NCBI GenBank assembly: GCA_038318085.1
Contig: JBBQBV010000001.1
Span: forward strand, 15,851 to 79,850
Source: DATLGB01 sp038318085
GTDB lineage: Bacteria; Actinomycetota; Thermoleophilia; Solirubrobacterales; Solirubrobacteraceae
Direction: 5' to 3'
DNA length: 64,000 nucleotides
The translations under genes were made by a program, and so were the position numbers. The notes beneath the pieces are model-generated. The model was not told the origin of the DNA. It was given only the letters and a program-made list of their open reading frames with translations, and made no database searches. Below, in pieces: positions 42,791-49,630 of the stretch. The stretch's first letter is position 1. Each line of letters opens with the position of its first letter.

Positions 42791-44221
42791 GTGCGACGCC
42801 TCCTTCCAGCCGCGGCGACCATCGTAGGCATCGCCGTGGCGCTGCGGGTCGCCTACGACGCCTGGTATCTGAACTACGACGCCCGCTACGGCCTTCTGTG
42901 GGCCCGCGACATCGCGCGCGGCCTCACCCCGGACTACGAGGCGCCCTTCGCCCCGACGCCGCACCCGCTGTCGACTGCCTGGAGCGCGCTCGCCCTGCCC
43001 TTCGGCCAGGACGGGGACCGGCTGATGGTGTGGTTCGTGCTGCTGAGCTTCGGGGCGCTGGTCTACCTCGCCTACCGGCTCGGCGCCGAGCTCTTCTCGC
43101 CGTGGGTCGGGGTCGTCACGGCGCTTGTCGTGCTGACGCGACCGGCGATGGAGCGCGACGCGCTCTACGGCTACCAGGACGTGCCGTTCGCGGTGCTGAT
43201 AGTGCTCGCGGCGATCCTCGAGGCGCGCCGGCCGCGGCGCGGCGGCGCCGTGCTCGCCCTGCTGGTCGTCGCCGGGCTGATCCGCCCCGAGGCGTGGGTC
43301 CTCGGCGGGCTGTACTGGCTGTACCTGTTCGGATCGCGCACGTGGCCCGAGCGGCTCAGGCTCGCGCTGGTCGTGGCGATCGCGCCGGTCGCCTGGGCGC
43401 TGATGGACCTGATCGTCACCGGCGACGTCCTGCATTCGCTGCACGGGACCGCGGACCTCGCCGTGGCGGCCAACCGCCGCCGCAGCCTGTCCCAGGTCCC
43501 CTACTGGACCGCGAAGTACTACGCCGCCGCGCTGCGCGAGCCGCTCGTGCTCGGCGTGCCGCTCGGGCTCGCGTTCGCCTGGCGCCAGCGGGCGCGCTTC
43601 GGCGCCGCCGCCCGGCTGCCGCTGGCCGTCGCGGCGGCGATGACGCTCGTCTTCGCCGTCAACCCCGTGTTCGGGCTGCCCCTGATCGGCCGCTACGTCC
43701 GCACGCCGTCGGTCTTCCTGGCGCTGTTTTACGGGCTCGCCGTCGCGGGGTGGGCCCTGCTGGACCGCGAGCCGGCGCGCGAGCGGCGGATCTGGCAGGC
43801 GGTCGCCGCGGTCGCGGTCCTCGCCTCGCTCGTCTACGTCCCGGCCCACGTCGGCCTGCTCCGCGGCCTGCAGCAGCGCTTCGCCCGCGACGGCACGCTC
43901 TACGTCGACCTGCGCTCCGTGGGGCGCTCGGGGACCGTCCGGGCGGCCGCCCGGCGCTGCGGCCCGATCCTCGCGGCCGACCACCGTCCGATCCCGTACC
44001 TGCGCTGGTGGCTGGACGGCGATCCGGGCTCGGTCGGCACGGTCGAGGGCCGGCCCGCAGCGCTGGGCACCGCCCACGTCGTCCTGCTCCCGCGCCGCGT
44101 CCGCCGCGTGCGCCGATTCTACGGCGTCAACTACCCGCAGGTCGCCCCGCCGGCCGGCGCGCGGCGCATCTACGAGAACCGCTCCTGGCGGGTGTTCGCC
44201 CGGGCGGGGTGTGGTGGGTGA
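42791..44221 (+). CDS. GT-C-type membrane glycosyltransferase
   Basis: A 476-residue multi-pass membrane protein of the ArnT/PMT-like GT-C fold. The first loop has NYDARYGLLWARDI, where an acidic residue pair is typical of the catalytic site, and about ten membrane segments follow (VVTALVVLTRP, VLALLVVAGLI and others). It would use a polyprenyl-phosphate sugar. A soluble C-terminal tail (about 370-476) is basic. TAGCGT lies 11 nt before the GTG. Specificity is unknown. Confidence 0.78.
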   Translation: MRRLLPAAATIVGIAVALRVAYDAWYLNYDARYGLLWARDIARGLTPDYEAPFAPTPHPLSTAWSALALPFGQDGDRLMVWFVLLSFGALVYLAYRLGAELFSPWVGVVTALVVLTRPAMERDALYGYQDVPFAVLIVLAAILEARRPRRGGAVLALLVVAGLIRPEAWVLGGLYWLYLFGSRTWPERLRLALVVAIAPVAWALMDLIVTGDVLHSLHGTADLAVAANRRRSLSQVPYWTAKYYAAALREPLVLGVPLGLAFAWRQRARFGAAARLPLAVAAAMTLVFAVNPVFGLPLIGRYVRTPSVFLALFYGLAVAGWALLDREPARERRIWQAVAAVAVLASLVYVPAHVGLLRGLQQRFARDGTLYVDLRSVGRSGTVRAAARRCGPILAADHRPIPYLRWWLDGDPGSVGTVEGRPAALGTAHVVLLPRRVRRVRRFYGVNYPQVAPPAGARRIYENRSWRVFARAGCGG

Positions 44222-44585
44222 GGGCGCGTCGCGATTTGTGCATTTGCACGCCTCCAGAGGGGGCAACCGCCCAGAACCTCGTTTCGCGTAGCTGTCGAGC
44301 GGGCGGGCGGGCAGGCTGGTAAGGGAAGGGTTCGGTTCGCGCGCCCTGGTCGCCGCCGCTCATCGGGCCGCCATCCGCAGATAGGGCATCTAATGGATGC
44401 CAAATCTGCGACGGGTCGGCGTCCGCGCGCGCACCGGCGATGTTCACGCGCTCAATGGGGGTCATAGCCCCGATAAAGCGCGTCCTCGCAAGAAACCGCT
44501 CCCTTCACCCGCCGCAGTAGACGCCTCGCGTCCCTGCGCCGACGCGTCACTGCGCCCGCGGCGCCGGGACACGCGCCGGCCGCCG
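44222..44585. other. 364-nt intergenic region with a strong hairpin
   Basis: This is the largest gap between two genes in the window, and it lies between convergent stops. I find no convincing gene: the short frames 44127-44465 and 44170-44403 on the minus strand show no family features. It holds GTGCA-TT-TGCAC (44238-44249) and a long two-part hairpin at 44376-44410. It is more AT-rich around 44376-44410. A small RNA or transcript terminator is possible. Confidence 0.6.
44376..44410. other. two-part stem-loop in the convergent intergenic region
   Basis: Outer stem CGCAGAT (44376-44382) pairs with ATCTGCG (44404-44410), internal loop AG/AA, inner stem GGCATC (44385-44390) pairs with GATGCC (44396-44401), loop TAATG. 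Thirteen base pairs are perfect. No U-tract follows on either strand. Terminator or RNA element. Confidence 0.6.
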
Positions 44586-45374
44586 CTACACGTCTTCGAG
44601 CGTGACCGCGTCCTGTGCCACGTCGAGGTAGTCGGTGTAGTGGTCGACGACCGTCTCGGCGTCGTCCCACATCTTCAGGACGCCCTTTTCGAGCCAGATC
44701 GCGCGGTCGCAGAGCTCCTTGATGGTGCCCAGGGCGTGGGAGACCAGGATGACCGTGCGGTCCTCGCCGCAGAGCTCGCGCATCTTGCGCGCCGACTTGC
44801 GCCGGAAGCGCGCGTCGCCGACGGAGAGGGCCTCGTCGATGAGCAGGATGTCCGGGTCCATGTTGACCGCGACGGAGAAGGCGAGGCGGCCGTACATGCC
44901 CGAGGAGTAGGTGCGCATCGGGAGGTCCATGAACTCCTCGAGCTCGGCGAAGGCCACGATGTCCTCGTACTTGTGCTCCATCTGCGTGCGCGTGAGGCCG
45001 GCGGCGAGGCCGCCGAGGATCACGTTCTGGCGCCCCGTGAGCTTGCGGTTGAAGCCGACGCCGAGCGCGAGCAGCGTCGACACACGGCCCTGGACCTCGA
45101 CGCGGCCCTGGTTGGGCGGCAGGATGCCGGCGATCGTGCGCATGAGCGTCGACTTGCCGGCGCCGTTGGAGCCGACGACGCCGAGCACGGTGCCGTGGGG
45201 GACGTCGAAGGAGACGTGCTTGACCGCGTTGACCTCGTGCACGATGCGCTCGCGGCGGCCGAGGCGCTTGACGGTGCCCTTGAGCGTCGGGTGGCTCTCG
45301 ACCGACGTGCGGTAGGTGACCGAGACGTCCTGCACCTTGATGCTCAGGCGCTCAGAGGCGGACAGCGAACTCAC
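44586..45374 (-). CDS. ABC exporter ATPase, Wzt/TagH-like
   Basis: A 262-residue ATPase of the ABC-2 polysaccharide/teichoic-acid export type. Walker A GSNGAGKST (about residues 70-78), Q-loop region LGVGFNRKLTGRQN, signature YSSGMYGRL, Walker B ILLIDEAL and switch His in LVSHALG are all intact. The TVKRLGRRERIVHEV N-terminus resembles Wzt proteins. GTG 45374 overlaps the permease stop by 23 nt. It ends the eight-gene glycopolymer operon (52-44.6 kb). Confidence 0.92.
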   Translation of the reverse strand: MSSLSASERLSIKVQDVSVTYRTSVESHPTLKGTVKRLGRRERIVHEVNAVKHVSFDVPHGTVLGVVGSNGAGKSTLMRTIAGILPPNQGRVEVQGRVSTLLALGVGFNRKLTGRQNVILGGLAAGLTRTQMEHKYEDIVAFAELEEFMDLPMRTYSSGMYGRLAFSVAVNMDPDILLIDEALSVGDARFRRKSARKMRELCGEDRTVILVSHALGTIKELCDRAIWLEKGVLKMWDDAETVVDHYTDYLDVAQDAVTLEDV

Positions 45375-46230
45375 GCTCCCGGGACATGAAGAACAGGCCG
45401 CCGGCGATCATCGCGCCGCCGCCCCAGATCAGGGCGACAAGGACCGCGTGCCAGCCCGGCGCGTGGCCGGTGCGCAGGACGGCGTCCCAGGCGGCCAGCA
45501 CCTGCCCGATCGGGTTGAGGTCGAGCAGGAACTGGTAGCGGCCGGGCATGCTGGAGGCGAAGTACAGGATCGGCGCCGAATAGAGCATCATGCGCAGTGC
45601 GTAGGGCAAGAAGCTCGCAAGGTCGCGAAAATAGACCTGCACGGCGGCCACGAGCACGGCGAAGCCGGTCGCGATCATCGTCATGATCACGACGAGCGGG
45701 AGGACCCACAGCAGCTGCGGGCCGACCGGCAGCCCGAAGGCCAGGTGGATCGGGATGTACACGACCGCCGTCGGGATGAAGCGCTTGAAGGCGGTGATCA
45801 CCGACGAGATCGGCAGCAGCATGCGCGGGAAGGCGCTGTTGAGGATCAGCTTGCCGCCGCGGGTCACGGACTTCACGGCGTCGCGGATCGCGCCGGACAC
45901 GTAGTAGTAGGCGAAGATGCCGGCCACCAGGTGCGGCAGGAAGTCCGGCGGCCGCCTGCCGCCGCGCACGATGTCGATGAGGATGAAGTACACGCCGGCC
46001 AACAGCAGCGGGTTGAGCACGAGCCAGAGCTGGCCGAAGACGGTCTCGAAGTGGTCGGCGCGCAGCTTGGTGCGCGAGAGCTCGAGGGCGAACGCCCGCC
46101 GCCGCCACACCTCCTTGAGGTACTGGCGGATCGGTGGCAGCCCGACGAGATGGGGCTCGTAGACGTGCGACTGCGACGCCCACTCGTTGGTGGCGTGGTG
46201 CTTGGCGGGCGCCTCGGTCGGGGTGCTCAT
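45352..46230 (-). CDS. ABC-2-type permease, Wzm/TagG-like
   Basis: A 292-residue permease with six membrane segments (about 65-90, 95-120, 140-165, 175-200, 205-225, 260-285), with GGKLILNSAFPRMLLPISS before the third and LNPIGQVLAAWDAVLRTG in the last loop as in capsule and teichoic acid exporters. It pairs with the ATPase that follows to move a lipid-linked polymer or lipid across the membrane. ATG 46230 has TAGCCT 11 nt upstream. Confidence 0.9.
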   Translation of the reverse strand: MSTPTEAPAKHHATNEWASQSHVYEPHLVGLPPIRQYLKEVWRRRAFALELSRTKLRADHFETVFGQLWLVLNPLLLAGVYFILIDIVRGGRRPPDFLPHLVAGIFAYYYVSGAIRDAVKSVTRGGKLILNSAFPRMLLPISSVITAFKRFIPTAVVYIPIHLAFGLPVGPQLLWVLPLVVIMTMIATGFAVLVAAVQVYFRDLASFLPYALRMMLYSAPILYFASSMPGRYQFLLDLNPIGQVLAAWDAVLRTGHAPGWHAVLVALIWGGGAMIAGGLFFMSREREFAVRL

Positions 46231-46265
46231 GTTGGAAGGTGAGGCTAGTGCTGGGATGCTGTGCG

Positions 46266-47123
46266 CTACATGATCGGGGGGCGCCCGGCGCGGGTCATCC
46301 GCCACAGCGTGGAGGCCCGCAGCGGGCGCCGTTTCCCGGCGGGGAACCGCAGGCCGTCGCGATATCCGCGCAGCGTCTCCCCGACGGCCTGCCGCGACCG
46401 GTGGCGCGGGAGGGAGCGCAGCGCGAAGCTCAGGACATAGAGCGCCCCGATCGGGGCGGGGAGGTGCCGGCGGGCGAGGTAGACGCGGTTGCGGGCACCG
46501 TAGTAGAAGGAATACGCGTGCGGCGGGCCTCCGGTCACGGGGTGCAGCGCCGCGATGTCGCCGGCGTAGCGGATGTGAAAGCCCGCGTCCATGACGCGCC
46601 AGCCGAGGTCGATGCCCTCGTGCACGAAGCGGAAGCCGGCCGGCCAGCCGCCGACGGCGTCGAAGAGCGAGCGCCGCACGGCGACCGCCCCCTCCCAGAC
46701 GCAGGTGACCTCGCTCGACCGGGTGCGGTCTCCGACGCGCACGCGCGGCGTCCAGTCGCGCACCGGCGTGCCGCCGTCGCGGGGGTCAACGCGCAGCTGG
46801 ACCATGCCCAGCGACGGGTCGGACGCGAACAGCGCCGCAACGCGCGCCAGCGCGTCGTCAGACGCCAGCGACGCGTCGTCGTCAAGAAAGAACAGCAGCT
46901 CGCCGCTGACGTGGCCGACGCCGGCGTTGCGCCCCGCCGGGATGCCCTCGTCGACCTCGACGTGCACCGCCGCCACGCCCGCCGGCAGGCCGGTCGGGGC
47001 CCACCCGTTGCCCACCACCGCGATTCCGAGCCCGACGCCGGTCTGGCGCAGCAGCGAGTCCAGGGCCAGGCGCAGGTCGGCGGGCTTGCGCCCCGTCGTC
47101 AGCAGCACGCAGCCGAAGGTCAT
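46266..47123 (-). CDS. GT2-family glycosyltransferase
   Basis: A 285-residue GT-A-fold transferase: VLLTTGRKPADLRLALDSLL, the metal-binding FFLDDDASL (about residue 97), GWPAGFRFVHEGIDLGWR as the catalytic ED-like region, and a basic C-terminus. It overlaps the stop of the CDP-alcohol phosphotransferase gene (ATGA), so it belongs to the same unit and probably adds sugars to the polymer or lipid made here. Confidence 0.88.
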   Translation of the reverse strand: MTFGCVLLTTGRKPADLRLALDSLLRQTGVGLGIAVVGNGWAPTGLPAGVAAVHVEVDEGIPAGRNAGVGHVSGELLFFLDDDASLASDDALARVAALFASDPSLGMVQLRVDPRDGGTPVRDWTPRVRVGDRTRSSEVTCVWEGAVAVRRSLFDAVGGWPAGFRFVHEGIDLGWRVMDAGFHIRYAGDIAALHPVTGGPPHAYSFYYGARNRVYLARRHLPAPIGALYVLSFALRSLPRHRSRQAVGETLRGYRDGLRFPAGKRRPLRASTLWRMTRAGRPPIM

Positions 47124-47884
47124 CGCAGGCGGGCGGACGTGACGATGGCGGCAAGGTGCCCTACCGCGGTGACGGCGGCGATCGGCACGAGCGCTGTGAC
47201 CAGTACGCGCGTGCCGTGGTGGTCGCCTCCGGCGGCGTCGACGATCGCCGCGGCCAGCGCGAGCAGCGTCGCCTCCATCGCGACGAAGGCGCGAAAGAAC
47301 GGGAAGAAGCCGACCGCGGTGCGCGCTCGGGCGAGCAGCGAAGGGCGCGGCGCGGCGGCCGCGGCGGTGTCGTCGGCGCTGGCCTGCCCGGACTCGAGCC
47401 GCGCGACGGCGACCAGCGCGCTCTCGGTGCGCACGGCCAGCGCGAGCAGGGCGGCGACGAGCCCGAGCACCGGCTCGCCGGCGCGCAGGCCCAGCGCCAC
47501 CGGGAACAGCGTCTCGGTCAGGTAGTGGCCGAAGCGGTCCAGGTAGATGCCCACGGGGGAGAACTGCCGGCGCCAGCGGGCGAGCTCGCCGTCGGAGCAG
47601 TCGAGCAGGATCTGCAGCTGGATCAGGACCACGGCGGCGCCGGCGGTGAGGACGCCGTCGAGGGCCAGGCAGACGGCGGCTAGGACGCCGACGCCGATCA
47701 TCAGCGACGTCACGGCGTTCGGCGTCAGGCGGGTGGGGATGAGCAGCCGCGTCAGGTACGGCGATCCGCGCCGGATGTACAGCCTCCCCGCCCAGTGCTC
47801 GCCGCTGTTGCGGGCGAAGATGGACGCGGGCTGGGTGACCTCGCGCAGCTCAGCGATCGACGGCCTCGGCGAAGGCGCTGACAC
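47120..47884 (-). CDS. CDP-alcohol phosphatidyltransferase with altered active-site motif
   Basis: A 254-residue integral membrane enzyme of the CDP-alcohol phosphotransferase family, which moves a phospho-alcohol from CDP-alcohol onto an acceptor. The signature reads LDCSDGELAR...VGIYLDRFGH, residues 95-120. It fits D-x2-DG-x2-AR-x8-G-x3-D-x3-D except that the last Asp, thought to act as base, is His120. Six membrane segments are plausible. GTG 47884 overlaps the previous stop by 35 nt. Substrate unknown. Confidence 0.85.
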   Translation of the reverse strand: MSAPSPRPSIAELREVTQPASIFARNSGEHWAGRLYIRRGSPYLTRLLIPTRLTPNAVTSLMIGVGVLAAVCLALDGVLTAGAAVVLIQLQILLDCSDGELARWRRQFSPVGIYLDRFGHYLTETLFPVALGLRAGEPVLGLVAALLALAVRTESALVAVARLESGQASADDTAAAAAPRPSLLARARTAVGFFPFFRAFVAMEATLLALAAAIVDAAGGDHHGTRVLVTALVPIAAVTAVGHLAAIVTSARLR

Positions 47885-48890
47885 GCCGCTGCACCTCCCC
47901 GTGGTCGAGGTCGAGGTGCTCGAGGATCGTGAAGCGTCCCGGCCGCGTCTCGGGCGCGTAGGCCACGGCCTCCGAGAACTGCTCGGCGGTGAGGCCGAGG
48001 TCGGCCGGCGTGCGCGGCAGCGAGTGCCGCGCGAGACAGGCGCTCAGCGTGGCGAACATCGCGTCGTCTGAGCGCAAAAAGGTCGTGAACAGGCTCGCCG
48101 CGCCCGCCAGTTCCCCGTGGTGGGCTGTGCCGGGGAACAGGTGGTCGATCGCGTGCAGGATCTCGTGGTCGCCGCCGGAGCAGGGGCGGCTCGACCCGGC
48201 GGTGGCCATCGCCAGACCGGAGAGGACGAGCGCCTCGGCGAGCGCGAACAAAAAGGCGTCGTCCTGCACGCCGTCCCGGCGGTGCAGGATCGCCATCGCG
48301 GCGGTGTGGGCGAAGGTGACGGCGAGGCCGTCGACGGACTCGCCGCGCTCGCGCCCGGCCAGGCGCCAGTCGGCCACCGCGGCCAGGTTGGAGACGGCGT
48401 CGCCGATCCCCGCCCGCCGCATCGCCAGCTCCGAGCGGCGCACGTAGTCGAGGTCGACCATGACGGCGATCGGCATCTGCACGCCGTAGGAGGCCTTGCG
48501 GCCGTCGTGCTCGAGCGAGGCGACCGGCGAGGCGAGGCCGTCGTGGGCGAGCGAGGTCGCCACGGCGACCATCGGCAGGCCCGTCAGCGTCGCGGCGTGC
48601 TTGGTCGCGTCGAGCGTCCGGCCGCCGCCGATGCCGACGACGGCGTCGTAAAAGCCGCCGCGCAGCCGCGTCGCGAGCTCGCGCGCCGCCTCGACCGTGC
48701 CGCCCTCGACGGTCCAGATCGCGGCGTTGACCAGGTTCGGGCGCAGCGCCGCCGCGATCTCCTCCCCGAGCCCGGGCCCGACCGCGACCGCGACGTGGCC
48801 GCCGCTGGAGATGCGCCGGTCGGCGAGCAGCGGGGCCAGGGACGCCACCGCGCCGGGGCCGATGTCGACCGCCAGCGGGGTGCCGATCAT
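47850..48890 (-). CDS. sn-glycerol-1-phosphate dehydrogenase-like (EgsA/AraM family)
   Basis: A 346-residue iron/zinc-containing alcohol-dehydrogenase-fold protein. Features match the glycerol-1-phosphate dehydrogenase group: VGIGGGRTLDATKHAA, ATSLAHDGLASPVAS, the metal ligands in SGGDHEILHAIDHL and HHGE. Known members reduce dihydroxyacetone phosphate to sn-glycerol-1-phosphate, the stereoisomer used by archaeal lipids and by Bacillus AraM. In this operon it would provide a polyol phosphate for activation by the neighbouring nucleotidyltransferase. Substrate is inferred. Confidence 0.82.
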   Translation of the reverse strand: MIGTPLAVDIGPGAVASLAPLLADRRISSGGHVAVAVGPGLGEEIAAALRPNLVNAAIWTVEGGTVEAARELATRLRGGFYDAVVGIGGGRTLDATKHAATLTGLPMVAVATSLAHDGLASPVASLEHDGRKASYGVQMPIAVMVDLDYVRRSELAMRRAGIGDAVSNLAAVADWRLAGRERGESVDGLAVTFAHTAAMAILHRRDGVQDDAFLFALAEALVLSGLAMATAGSSRPCSGGDHEILHAIDHLFPGTAHHGELAGAASLFTTFLRSDDAMFATLSACLARHSLPRTPADLGLTAEQFSEAVAYAPETRPGRFTILEHLDLDHGEVQRRVSAFAEAVDR

Positions 48891-48895
48891 GCGGC

Positions 48896-49630
48896 TCAGC
48901 AGCGGCACGCGACCTCGCGGGCCCGGACCAGGTCGGCGTGGTCGTCGACCTCGACCCACTCGACGCCGCCGATCGGCGTCGTGCCGATGCGCCCGCCGCG
49001 GTCGGCGAGCTCCTTGAAGCCGTCCTCGTAGTAGCGCTGCGGGTCGCGCTCGAACGTCACCCGCAGGGCCTCGGCGAGCGGCTCGGCGGCCTGCGGCTCG
49101 ATCAGCGTGAGGCCGATGTACTCGCCGGCGGCGGCCGCCGGGTCGAGCGCCTTGTTGATGTCCACGAGCAGGCCGGCGTCTGACACGGAGACCTTCATCT
49201 CCTCCTCGCCGAGCACCTTCTCGTCGTCGAGCGCGATGACCAGCTCGGGGCCGCCTGAGCTGTCGATCAGCGCCTCGGTCACGCTGACGGGCGCGATCGT
49301 GTCCCCGTTGACCAGGACGACGCCGCGGTGAAAATGCGCCCGCGCGCACCACAGCGAGTAGGCGTTGTTCCACACCTCGGCCTTGTCGTTTACGACGAGC
49401 TCGAGGCTGACCCCGTGCTCGGCCTCCAGCGCGGTCCGGCGCTCGAGCAGCGCCGACGCCCTGTACCCGGTCACCACCACGACGTCCGTGAGGCCGGCGC
49501 GGGCGAAGTTGGCCAGGCAGACGTCGAGAATCGTGCGGTCGCCGTCCACCGGCACGAGCGTCTTGGGCAGCGTGTCCGTGTACGGCGCCAGCCGGCGCCC
49601 GGCACCGGCCGCGAGGACCATGCCGATCAT
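48896..49630 (-). CDS. Nucleotidyltransferase, LicC/phosphocholine cytidylyltransferase-like
   Basis: A 244-residue GT-A-fold NTP transferase: VLAAGAGRRLAPYTDTLPKTLVPV at the N-terminus is the nucleotide-binding loop with its Lys, VVLVNGDTIAP holds the metal-binding Asp, and EEEMKVSVSD and VEWVEVDDHADLVRA follow. Relatives activate phosphocholine or sugar phosphates with CTP or UTP. It should activate the polyol phosphate from the dehydrogenase made by the next gene (48890). The ATG overlaps the upstream stop (ATGA). Confidence 0.88.
   Translation of the reverse strand: MIGMVLAAGAGRRLAPYTDTLPKTLVPVDGDRTILDVCLANFARAGLTDVVVVTGYRASALLERRTALEAEHGVSLELVVNDKAEVWNNAYSLWCARAHFHRGVVLVNGDTIAPVSVTEALIDSSGGPELVIALDDEKVLGEEEMKVSVSDAGLLVDINKALDPAAAAGEYIGLTLIEPQAAEPLAEALRVTFERDPQRYYEDGFKELADRGGRIGTTPIGGVEWVEVDDHADLVRAREVACRC

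Noticed and set aside
44127..44465. Small minus-strand open frame in the intergenic region
   Set aside because: No family features and no start signal; it lies across a hairpin. It could still be a real short gene but cannot be supported.
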